NCBI GenBank assembly: GCA_029959085.1 | Contig: JARWIR010000031.1 | Location: forward strand, 7,688,001-7,752,000 | Direction: 5' to 3' | Source: Nemophila menziesii | Lineage: Eukaryota; Streptophyta; Magnoliopsida; Boraginales; Hydrophyllaceae | Length of the DNA stretch: 64,000 nucleotides | Part shown: positions 56,086-64,000 of the stretch, in pieces | Numbering within the stretch: position 1 is the stretch's first letter | Layout: each line of letters opens with the position of its first letter | The notes under the pieces: generated by a model | Databases searched by the model: none | What the model was told of the DNA's origin: nothing | The model's input: the letters and a program-made list of their open reading frames with translations, nothing else | Program-made: the position numbers and the translations under genes

Positions 56086-56700
56086 ATTCCTGGGTTATGT
56101 CCGTTCCAAGAATCCCTTAATGATCCTTCCGTTGATTATGAATCCCTTTGGGGGACCGTGCTTTTTAATGGGGCTAGCCCAATTCCTGAAGGAGAATGGT
56201 ATCCTGGACAGTTTTACAGCAGTAATTTGACACCTCGTGCGAAGGTTTGGTCTCGTTTCATAATCCCTACTTTCTTTGAAATTAAACACACCTCCGAGTT
56301 GAAGAAGGAACATATAATTTTCATCAAGTGTGTTTTGGAGGAGAAACCAATAAAAGTTGCTAAAATTATATATGACACAATCATGGAATTCGCGAGAGCT
56401 CCAATGAAACAACAAAATCTCAAGTTTCCTTGTACTATTACTACTTTGTGCCTAGACGCAAAGATTCCGCGTAGGAACGCAGATATTGACGGTGTTTCAG
56501 TTGGAGTGGGCATGGCATTGAGTACGATTCAGAATATCCATGATGAAGCAACACGAGCTACGAAAACTCCTAGAGCTTCTCCATCAAAGAAAGCGAAGAC
56601 TGTTCCTGAGTTGGAATCGAAGATTAGGGTGTTGGAAGAGAATCAAGAGAAGATGATTGCTACCTTGGGAAACATTACAAATGAATTGGACCTTCTTTGA
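56086..56700 (+). pseudogene. R8 ORF similar to the plant Transposase_32 ('putative plant transposon protein') family
   Basis: Open from 56086 to the TGA at 56698-56700, about 204 codons, with no ATG at its head, so the N-terminus is missing where it abuts the LTR scrap. The core (NLTPRAKVWSRFIIPTF, KKEHIIFIKCVLEEKPIKVA, FPCTITTLCLDAKIP) has the layout I know from the Transposase_32 family common in Athila-type elements: an RFI-type helix, a 'KPINVGKII'-type block and 'FPxLITxLC'. The C-terminus has a basic patch (SPSKKAKTV) and a coiled coil (ELESKIRVLEENQEKMIATL). Despite the name, no transposase activity is known to me. The family assignment is from memory of the pattern. No other copy in this window keeps the domain. 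Confidence 0.6.
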
Positions 56701-57427
56701 ACATTGATCTTAGGCGTAAACACACTTCAAAACGCGATTTATGATGCTGTTACGCGAGATAAAGGTCCAGAATGCAACACCGATAACCAGCCACGCGCTG
56801 GTTAAGATACGTTTTCTAATCCTTCCCTTTTAGTGTAAATTAGTTTACTTGCTTTGAGTCTTTTTCGAGTCGTGTGGACACGGCTCATTTTTGAGTTTGG
56901 GGTGGGGTTCGTTGCCTCATCCCAGTTTTTATGTGCTATTTGTTTTATTTGCTTTCAATAAAAGAATTTTCGGAGTTTTGTTTGACTTTAGAAAATTTTA
57001 AATATCCCTTTAAGCATACTTTTGATGAATCGATGATAGTAAATAGTGGACTTTAAGGATTGATATAAAACGCATTTAGAATTGCATGCAAACATAGGTA
57101 ATTAATAGGAAAAATTAATGAACAATGCAAATGAAGTAAGCTTGTACTTAAGGAATACGTTTGGTGTGTAGAACGTGAAATCCTAATTAGTAGATAACCC
57201 ACCTAGATATGAACTAAAGACAAGCTATGTACTTAGGAAAATGATAGGGGCAGTTCTTTGTTAGCCATTTGTAACCTTTTAGCCTTCTATCCCTTGTATT
57301 AATTATTATCCTTCTAAGCCCACTTTGAGTCTTTAGCCTTTTCTTTGTAGCCACGATATAAGCCATTATCCCTTAGATTATTAGGCATGACCATATGACC
57401 CGCACTTGAATCACAATCCTGAGACAT
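56701..57427 (+). other. R8 3' noncoding region, interrupted by R9
   Basis: It contains hairpin I (56785-56803), hairpin II (56867-56886, loop TGGA), and the TTTGAGTTTGGGGTGGGG block (56889-56910). It then aligns with R9 61790-62275 as far as CCTGAGACAT, where the R9 LTR starts. No gene. Confidence 0.75.
56785..56803 (+). other. Hairpin I of R8
   Basis: AACCAGC-CACGC-GCTGGTT, a perfect 7-bp stem. R9 has the same stem with a different loop (TTCGT); R1 has a different stem. Confidence 0.6.
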
Positions 57428-59201
57428 TGATGTCTCCCTATTTGTTCTAACTCTTAGCCCATTGGAGACATCCTTTTAGGTGAATAAATGAGTTATTTGA
57501 TAGACTTTTAGGCTTATTTGATCATATTGCACTTTCTCCCCTTGGAAATTAACTATTTGCAGAATCTGAGTTTTTTTGCCTAAATTTAACTATTTTTAAT
57601 GCAAAGTTAATTGGTTCTTGAATCTCATGAAAGACCAAACCAAGGAGAAGAAGTGAGAATAAAGTCTTAGTGTATTTTAGAGTGTTAGGAAATGTTTTTA
57701 CTAGAGTTTCTATTTTTAGAGTGCACTTTCCTATTTCGTTTTCTTGATTTATTGATTTATTCTTTTTAAGCATATGCGGTTTAATTATTTATTTAATGTG
57801 AAGCTTTAAAAGATAAATGGTAATTACTTAGAGACCAAGTCAAGATAAAGATGAAAGGAAAGAAGATTTACATGGAAATAAGAAGATTTAGGAAAGATTT
57901 ATTCAAAGGAGGAAAAGATAAAGTTGTCTTGTGAATCTGAAATTCCAGCCACGTTTTAGAGATTAAATCATAATTAAAGATTGGCAAGGATTCTGGACGA
58001 ATGGTCTGCACCAATAGAAAGAGCTATCCAAGACAAGCAGTTTCATATATCGGAACTTCTCAAACGGATATGTATTGAAAAAGATATGACCAAATCAAAT
58101 CAGCAGCAAAATCTTACCTTTCCTAGAATTTAGAGCTACGAATTTAAGAGTCTTTGACTTGTCTTCCACTCCAAGTAATTTGACCTAGGGCTTGCTAACA
58201 CCTATAAATACACCCCTTAGATCTCATTATTCAGTACCTCTCACAATTCATTCAATATATACATCTTTAGAGAGAGCGTCAAGAGGCGGAAGCAAGAGCA
58301 GAAGCTGGAGACTGTCTATATCTCCAACAACAGTTCAAGCCAATTCCTCTATCTAGGTTCTTATTTTATTTTTTTTATTAGGAACATGTATATTATTAAT
58401 TTCTTTATTGTTTTTACTTTCAATATGAGCTAAACCTTAATTACTTGAGAATTGTTATGGGATGAACCCTAATTTGTTTAATTCATGTATTTCAATTTGG
58501 GATTAGTTTCCAGTTTAATTTGAATTAGGTATTTCATATTGTTTCTTATTTTATATTAATTTCACTATCAATGAATTAGCTAATCGGAGATAGGTCATAG
58601 TAATTAAGCTATTCACTTTGGTGTGGAAATGATCGCCTTGACGGGGGGTTTAATTACTAAACTAGATAATAAACGTAAGGTAGAAATTATTGATCCTGAC
58701 GGACTTAGTTAACCTTATAGCCAATTGGGTAAAATAGTATTCATTCGAAGGTGGATTATAATCGCCCTGACGGGGTTTGTAACACCTGAGAATAGCTCCT
58801 AGGTCCACCCTGACGGGGGCTAGGAGATTATAGAGTCCCGACTAATATAGAAATATCAGTTCTACCCTTAAAGAAAGTATTAATTAGGTAAGTTTAGGTG
58901 ATTCCCTAGCGAGACTCAAGTATAGCTCATATCTGCATCCTAGTCCTTTAGTATTTATTTTCAGTAATTTATTTTCATTGCATCTAGTAGTTTAATAACT
59001 CGAAACCAACTAAATATCTTTCATATTTTCTTTTCTGTAATTGCAATTATTACTATTTATCTATTGAACACTTGGGTTATACCAGTCCAATCCCTGAGAA
59101 CGAATCCGACTTATCGGAGTATTACTTGGACAACCGTACACTTGCGGTTTGTGAGTCCTTAATCTTTATCGCATTATTTTATAACACACCAGGACCCACC
59201 A
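57428..59201 (+). mobile_element. 5' LTR of R9
   Basis: TGATGTCTCC to GGACCCACCA, 1774 bp. TATA box TATAAATA at 58203-58210. The preceding 5-mer GACAT (57423-57427) should be the left target-site copy; the right copy lies outside the window. The insertion site is in the 3' region of R8. It is related to the R1 LTRs. Confidence 0.93.
58203..58210 (+). promoter_or_regulatory. TATA box of the R9 LTR promoter
   Basis: CCTATAAATACACCCC. The same box at the same relative place in R4 (16687), the shared LTR (21237), R6 (22052 and 27634), R7 (35594 and 45372, minus strand) and the R9 3' LTR (63906) makes it the likely element promoter. Transcription should start a few tens of bases downstream. Confidence 0.7.
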
Positions 59202-59207
59202 AGTTTT

Positions 59208-59225
59208 TGGCGCCGCTGCCGGGGA
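59208..59225 (+). other. Primer-binding site of R9
   Basis: TGGCGCCGCTGCCGGGGA, 6 nt after the LTR. It matches the tRNA-Asp type reported for Athila. Confidence 0.92.
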
Positions 59226-59370
59226 TTGCAGCGTGTGACCCCGGTGTTTAATCTTTAAGTAGTTTTAATTGTTTATTTATTTTTATTTTTGCAGTTTTAC
59301 GCTTGTCTTTGTTTTGTTTTGTTTTTACAGGTTCTTTATTTGCGTAATGATCAAGAGATTTTATTGAAAG

Positions 59371-60516
59371 ATGTATAGAGGACATTACCTAGATCCCGAT
59401 CCATATGATTATTGGGAAGACTCTTCGGGACAACAGCAATGGGGTAGTAACTTCTACCAACAACCTTATCAACACCCGCAAGAGCAAAATTGGAACAACC
59501 AATGGATCGGGAGTAATCAAGAACAACCATCTTATCACTATCAACAAGATCAAAGATGGAGCATTCAACAACCTCCACAAATAACTCTTGCCTATTTGAA
59601 TGAAACAATTGCTAAATACCAACGAGAGAGCGAGGAACGTAGTGCAGAAAGAGAACGGTTGCTAGAAAGGGGTTCTAGATATAATTCTCATGACTTTGCC
59701 GAGAGCAAAAGCAAGTCTTATGAAGACCCCACATTCGAATGCTGTGACGAAGTTGAGGAGGAAATGTTGAATGACAATATTAGTGATAGTGATACGACCA
59801 CCGTGCCGATTATAAATGGAGACCACCATGTGGTTGAAAATCTTGTTAGCATGGTAGAAGAAGGAGTAGCAACGCAATTCCTAGAAGTTAACACAGAAAT
59901 TGCTATTCCTATGATGTATGCACATGAACAAAAGGTGGTGATCTAGGTTAAGATTCCACAACAAAAATATGACGAGGTAATAGTGGAAGATTGGGTTGAC
60001 ACCGAAGACGAATCTGAAGTGGTCGGAGAATCAATTGAAGAATTCAAGGTTCATGCTAAAACAGAAGTTGAATCTCCACCACAAAAAGTTCACCAATTAC
60101 CATCTCTACCCCGAATCGTGAACGAGATTAGAGCTGAGAAATTCGAATCACCTCCACCACCACAAAGTTCAGACATGTGCTATGCAAGCAAGGTGCCACA
60201 CCGCGAGAGTAAAGCGACAAGGAGGAGCACCTACCCACCACATTTTAAAGAGGAATGTGAGATTGAAACGAGGAATACAAATGAGCTTATACCGTTGAGG
60301 ACGGTCATCTACTATTGTGTGGGGGAAAATGATTTTCGTCGTGAAAATAAAAAGGCGAAACGAAGTACTTACCCACCCCCTTTCAAAGATCGATTAAATA
60401 AAATTCGAGGTGGGAAAGTTCTTAAGCTTACATATCAAGGACGAGGCGGATTTAAGCGGAGGAGAACCGCAAGGGCCTCAATACCATCTTCATGGAAGGT
60501 AACGCGTCGAACTTAA
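59371..60516 (+). pseudogene. R9 non-Gag ORF (Q/Y/W-rich, acidic middle, basic STYPP repeats) with one stop
   Basis: One frame of 382 codons from ATG 59371 (MYRGHYLDPDPYDYW), broken only by TAG 59944-59946 (GAG in R1). Residues about 20-75 are rich in Q, W, Y, N and P (QWGSNFYQQPYQHPQEQNW). Residues about 75-110 form a charged helix (RESEERSAERERLLERG). Then comes an acidic region with DNISDSDTTTVPIINGDHHV, shared almost unchanged with R1. The C-terminal third has two ATRRSTYPPHFKEE/AKRSTYPPPFKDR repeats and a basic end (FKRRRTARASIPSSWKVTRR). There is no zinc knuckle, RT, protease or integrase motif. It is the sole coding sequence of this element. Its role is unknown; an RNA- or Gag-binding partner is possible. 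Confidence 0.65.
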
Positions 60517-60554
60517 AGACGTAATAAACAAAAGTGCTTCTTGGGAGACAACCC
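60499..60554 (+). other. Conserved post-ORF motif (R9)
   Basis: AACGCGTCGAACTTAAAGAC, GTAATAAACAAAAGTGCTTC, TTGGGAGACAACCC. It overlaps the last codons of the ORF. Confidence 0.7.
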
Positions 60555-60724
60555 ATGTTTTAAATTGCTTTATGTTTTCAATTCCTAGTGTATAATTCTA
60601 AGTTAGTGTAAAGTCTTAGTGTCTATTTTTAAAAGAAATGAGAAAGGTAGTGTGTTATTGGTGCAGGAATTGAGTTTGGGGTGCTAGGAAACGAAAGAAG
60701 AAACAAATGGAAAAATTCGGCGCG

Positions 60725-60975
60725 AAGTCCGGTATACCGTGAGAGACCCCCGGTATACCGCAGGAAGAAAACACGTGCCATGGTTATTGACGCGGGCTTT
60801 ATACAGAAATGAGGAAAAAATTCGATGCGCGGTCCGGTATACCGGGCCATACCTCCGGTATACCGCAGGTGGAAAAACCTGTGACACGTGTATGAAGCTC
60901 GGGTTTTGTGCAGAAAGAAAAAAAAAATATAGCTGATGGGTCCGGTATACCGCACAATTCCTCCGGTATACCGCA
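60725..60975 (+). repeat. GC-rich palindrome array (R9)
   Basis: Three units with paired GGTATACCG sites: 60731 and 60751, 60836 and 60857, 60943 and 60964. The period is about 106 bp. ACACGTGCCATGGTT- or CTGTGACACGTG-type sequences lie between pairs, and each unit has an A-rich stretch. Confidence 0.88.
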
Positions 60976-61629
60976 GTCAAGTCGGTTTGAAGAGTTTGTG
61001 CCTTATAAACTTCTTACTTCATCAAGAAGTAACCCTAGCCTCTTCAAAATACGAATTTTCCATATCCTAACCCTTATATACCTGCACAAAGACCACTACA
61101 ACACCAAAGAACTTCAAATCCTTCCTCCTATTTCATTCTAAACACACATCTAACACCACAATCCTTCAATAAAATCAAGAAATCTTCTCCTACAACCTTA
61201 AACCTCTTCATCAAAGCTTCAATCCTATTCATTAAACCTTCCCCAAGCTGTTACGTATTCATTAACCATCTCATATGACTTCATAATACTTCATTACAAA
61301 TACTCAAAACATCAAATTTCAAAACTCCTCTCTAGTTTTTGATTATTTGAAGTTTTGAGTTTGGGGTCCATTGAGATGTCAAAGATTGGGAGGTCAAGAA
61401 TACCATGAAGAGAAAAGAGAAGTTGGGGAAGCTTGTATTACTTTTGGATGTTGAAAGATGTAGTTGGAAGAATGGAAACTTTGGAGGATAATCATGAAGA
61501 GGTGATTGACAACCATAGGAAAAAGTCACAAAAGAGTTGGAGCTTATGCAAATCATATTACGTGGAGTGAGCAGTGTTCAACATGCCACCTACGCAACAT
61601 AAGGAGCTCAACCTACACGCAACCATGGA

Positions 61630-61648
61630 AACCAGCTTCGTGCTGGTT
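61630..61648 (+). other. Hairpin I of R9
   Basis: AACCAGC-TTCGT-GCTGGTT, a perfect 7-bp stem with a 5-nt loop, about 65 nt before hairpin II. Confidence 0.62.
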
Positions 61649-61714
61649 ACGATACGTTTTCCTATCCCTTTCTTATTTGTTTTATCTGTTTATTTGCTTT
61701 ATTGAGTCTTTTTC

Positions 61715-61734
61715 GAGTCGTGGGGACACGACTC
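61715..61734 (+). other. Hairpin II of R9
   Basis: GAGTCGTG-GGGA-CACGACTC, a perfect 8-bp stem with a GNRA loop. R5 and R7 have G-U at one position. Confidence 0.65.
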
Positions 61735-63117
61735 ATTTTTGAGTTTGGGGTGGGGTTCGTTGCCTCATCCCAATTTTATGTGTTTTACTGTTTTTTTTTA
61801 AATTTAGTTCGAGGAATTTTTTTTTACTGTAGAGTTGTAGAGTATTTTAAATGCCCCCATCAAGCATGCTTTTTATAATTTTATGATAGAGAATAGTTGA
61901 CTTTAGGAGTTAGTATAAAACGCACTTTGATTGCATGCAAATATGAAGTAATTGATAGGAAGAATTAACGAACAATGCAAAAGAAGTAAACTTGTGCTTA
62001 AGGATAATAGGTGGTTTGTAGAACGTGAGATCTAAATGAGTAGAGAACCCACTTAGGTATGAACTAGAGACAAGTTGTGTAGATAGGAAAATGATAGAGG
62101 CAGTTCTTTGTTAGCCCTTTGAATCCTTTTTGGCCTTCTATCCCTGAATTAATTTTATCCTTCTTAGACAAATTTTTAGCCTTTAAGCCTTTCTTTTGTC
62201 GCCACATTATAAGCCAATATCCCTTTAGATTGTTAGGCATGACCATATGACCCGCACTTGAATCACGGTCCTGAGACTCTGTCTTGAGCTTGAGTTTGGG
62301 GTGGTGGGTCCACTATATGGGAATTTACATTGGGTTGGGATTTTTGAGCTTATCAATTGTGCTTTGTGCTATACATGATGATGATTCACATGTTTATTAT
62401 ATTGTAACCCTTTGCCGGGGTAATAGTGAATGGAAAAGAACCTTCGAGCTCAAGTTATGAATAGGCATAACTATGAAAAATAGCATGATATCTCAATATC
62501 AAAAGAGAGTCATAGCTATAAGAAAAGAAAAAAAATGAATGATCTGAAAAGAAATTATATTCGGACCGGCAAAGTGGAAATTTTTAAGTGAATCATCCTT
62601 AGTGCTTATTGGGTTAATTTGGGGACGCTAATTAAGCGCGTCAATTGGGTTGAGTGAGAATGTTATTCGAGTGTAAACTCAAGCTCTTGGACAGTTTGTT
62701 GATGGTAAGTGAGGAGAGAGCCAAAAGCTCACTTCAAATTTACCAAATATACATACCATACCGTCCTTCAGCCTATGCTAAAACCATAAAGACCTCGTGA
62801 TTCCTAGATGCACAGTGATTTAATAGGTAATATGCTAAGTGGAGCGTTCAAAGCAAGTAAAGATCGAGGAACACCCTATAGCCACCATCTTGAGATAAGT
62901 AATAAGCGTAACCTTCTAGCATTGTGAAATTAATTTTGGATTGATATTGTTTTGTATTTGATTTTGCATGATAAGTATATGTGTATATTAATTCCTAGAT
63001 TAGACTATATGAAATTTGTTTTATGTTTTGCTTTGGGAACATTTACTAGATTCTACCTTCTGCATTCACCTAAAAGGCCTTTGTTTTTATTTTACTTTGT
63101 CGGGACGACAAAGGTTT

Positions 63118-63130
63118 GAGTTTGGGGTCT
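63118..63130 (+). other. Polypurine tract of R9
   Basis: GAGTTTGGGGTCT directly before the 3' LTR. Confidence 0.85.
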
Positions 63131-64000
63131 TGATGTCTCCCTATTTGTTCTAACTCTTAGCCCATTGGAGACATCCTTTTAGGTGAATAAATGAGTTATT
63201 TGATAAACTTTTAGGCTTATTTGATCATATTGCACTTTCTCCCCTTGGAAATTAACTATTTGCAGAATCTGAGCTTTTTTGCCTAAATTTGACTATATTT
63301 AATGCAAAGTTAATTGGTTCTTGAATCTCATGAAAGACCAAACCAAGGAAAAGAAGTGAGAATAAAGTCTTAGTGTATTTTAGAGTGTTAGGAAATGTTT
63401 TTACTAGAGTTTCTATTTTTAGAGTGCACTTTCCTATTTCGTTTTCTTGATTTATTGATTTATTCTTTTTAAGCATATGCGGTTTAATTATTTATTTAAT
63501 GTGAAGCTTTAAAAGATAAATGGTAATTACTTAAAGACCAAGTCAAGATAAAGATGAAAGGAAAGAAGATTTACATGGAAATAAGAAGATTTAGGAAAGA
63601 TTTATTCAAAGGAGGAAAAGATAAAGCTGCCTTGTGAATCTGAAATTCCAGCCACGTTTTAGAGATTAAATCATAATTAAAGATTGACAAGGATTCTGGA
63701 TGAATGGTCTACACCAATAGAAAGATCTTTCCAAGACAATCAGTTTCTTATATTGGAACTTCTCAAACAGATAAGTATTGAAAAAGATATGACCAAATCA
63801 AATCAGCAGCAAAATCTTACATTTCCTAGAATTTAGAGCTACGAATTTAAGAGTCTTTGACTTGTCTTCCACTCCAAGTAATTCGACCTAGGGCTTGCTA
63901 ACACCTATAAATACACCCCTTAGACCTCATTATTCAGTACCTCTCACAATTCATTCAATATATACATCTTTAGAGAGAGCGTCAAGAGGCGGAAGCAAGA
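63131..64000 (+). mobile_element. 3' LTR of R9, cut by the window end
   Basis: The first 870 bp match the start of the 5' LTR with roughly 20-25 differences by eye (about 97%). TATA box TATAAATA at 63906-63913. Confidence 0.93.

Larger units (their letters stand above)
60976..63130 (+). other. R9 3' noncoding region and PPT
   Basis: 61010-61340 is A/C-rich with no gene. 61340-61690 is a decayed extra ORF ending in hairpin I. Hairpin II is at 61715-61734, the 9-mers are at 62410-62418 and 62566-62574, and hairpin III is at 62669-62680. The GAGAGAGCCAAAAGCTCAC block is at about 62713-62731. PPT-like GAGTTTGGGGT occurs at 61367, 61741, 62292 and, as the true PPT, 63118; a further copy is at 60672. 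Confidence 0.8.

Noticed and set aside
57549..57773. 74-codon minus-strand frame, repeated at 63252-63476
   Set aside because: It lies inside both LTRs of R9 and is antisense to the promoter region. It recurs only because the LTRs are copies.
59208..59225. Possible tRNA-Asp gene fragment
   Set aside because: Only the 18-nt complement of a tRNA 3' end, placed 6 nt after an LTR: a primer-binding site.

Overview
The window reads as plant, probably eudicot, repeat-rich (heterochromatic) DNA. It is AT-rich, and I could not identify any host gene, tRNA gene or rRNA gene. Nearly every base belongs to a nest of LTR retrotransposons of the Ty3/gypsy (Metaviridae) superfamily, most like the Athila group. 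The support is LTRs of about 1.5-1.8 kb that start TGATGTCTCC and end CACCA, a primer-binding site TGGCGCCGCTGCCGGGGA (the tRNA-Asp type reported for Athila), one gag-pol reading frame in the order Gag-PR-RT-RNaseH-IN, a long 3' region after pol, and a purine tract GAGTTKGGGGTCT just before the 3' LTR. The species cannot be named from the sequence.

Layout, using R numbers for element copies. R1 (1-9739, minus) is a shared-LTR array: gag remnant, LTR, a non-autonomous internal region with an unusual non-Gag ORF, LTR, then the 3' end of another unit. A 0.9-kb TIR element (3577-4473) sits inside it. 9740-10009 is a plus-strand 3'-end fragment. R2 (10010-12613, minus) is an LTR plus 3' region. 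R3 (12614-16114, plus) is an LTR, a PBS and a dead gag. R4 and R5 (16115-55672, plus) are two units sharing the LTR at 20662-29228. Both carry a shortened pol in which the protease runs straight into the integrase C-terminus. R6 (21485-28575, plus, TSD AGCTT) is nested in the shared LTR. R7 (32368-50453, minus, TSD GGGAG) is nested at the end of the R5 ORF. R7 is an 18-kb concatemer with two full LTRs, two end pieces of LTR and the only near-complete gag-pol in the window. R8 (55673-57427) is a minus-strand LTR scrap followed by a plus-strand ORF resembling the plant Transposase_32 family. R9 (57428 to the window end, plus) is a younger relative of R1 with the same unusual ORF.

Relative ages follow from nesting and from LTR similarity compared by eye. 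R7 (LTRs about 99% alike) and R6 (about 98.5%) are young insertions into the older R4/R5 array. R9 is about 97% over the visible part. Only R7 encodes RT and integrase. R1, R4, R5, R6 and R9 lack them and would have to be moved by an R7-like partner; R6 shares LTR and gag sequence with R7.

The most interesting signal is in the 3' noncoding regions, which are far better organised than dead DNA needs to be. From 5' to 3' they contain: a motif of about 55 nt directly after the last ORF; an array of GC-rich palindromes with a period near 106 bp; a hairpin whose stem is replaced by a different self-complementary sequence in different copies; a hairpin with a GGGA (GNRA) loop; a pair of complementary 9-mers; a GAGT-GNRA-ACTC hairpin; and PPT-like 11-mers spread through the region, ending in the true PPT. 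This looks like a conserved RNA architecture of the element family.
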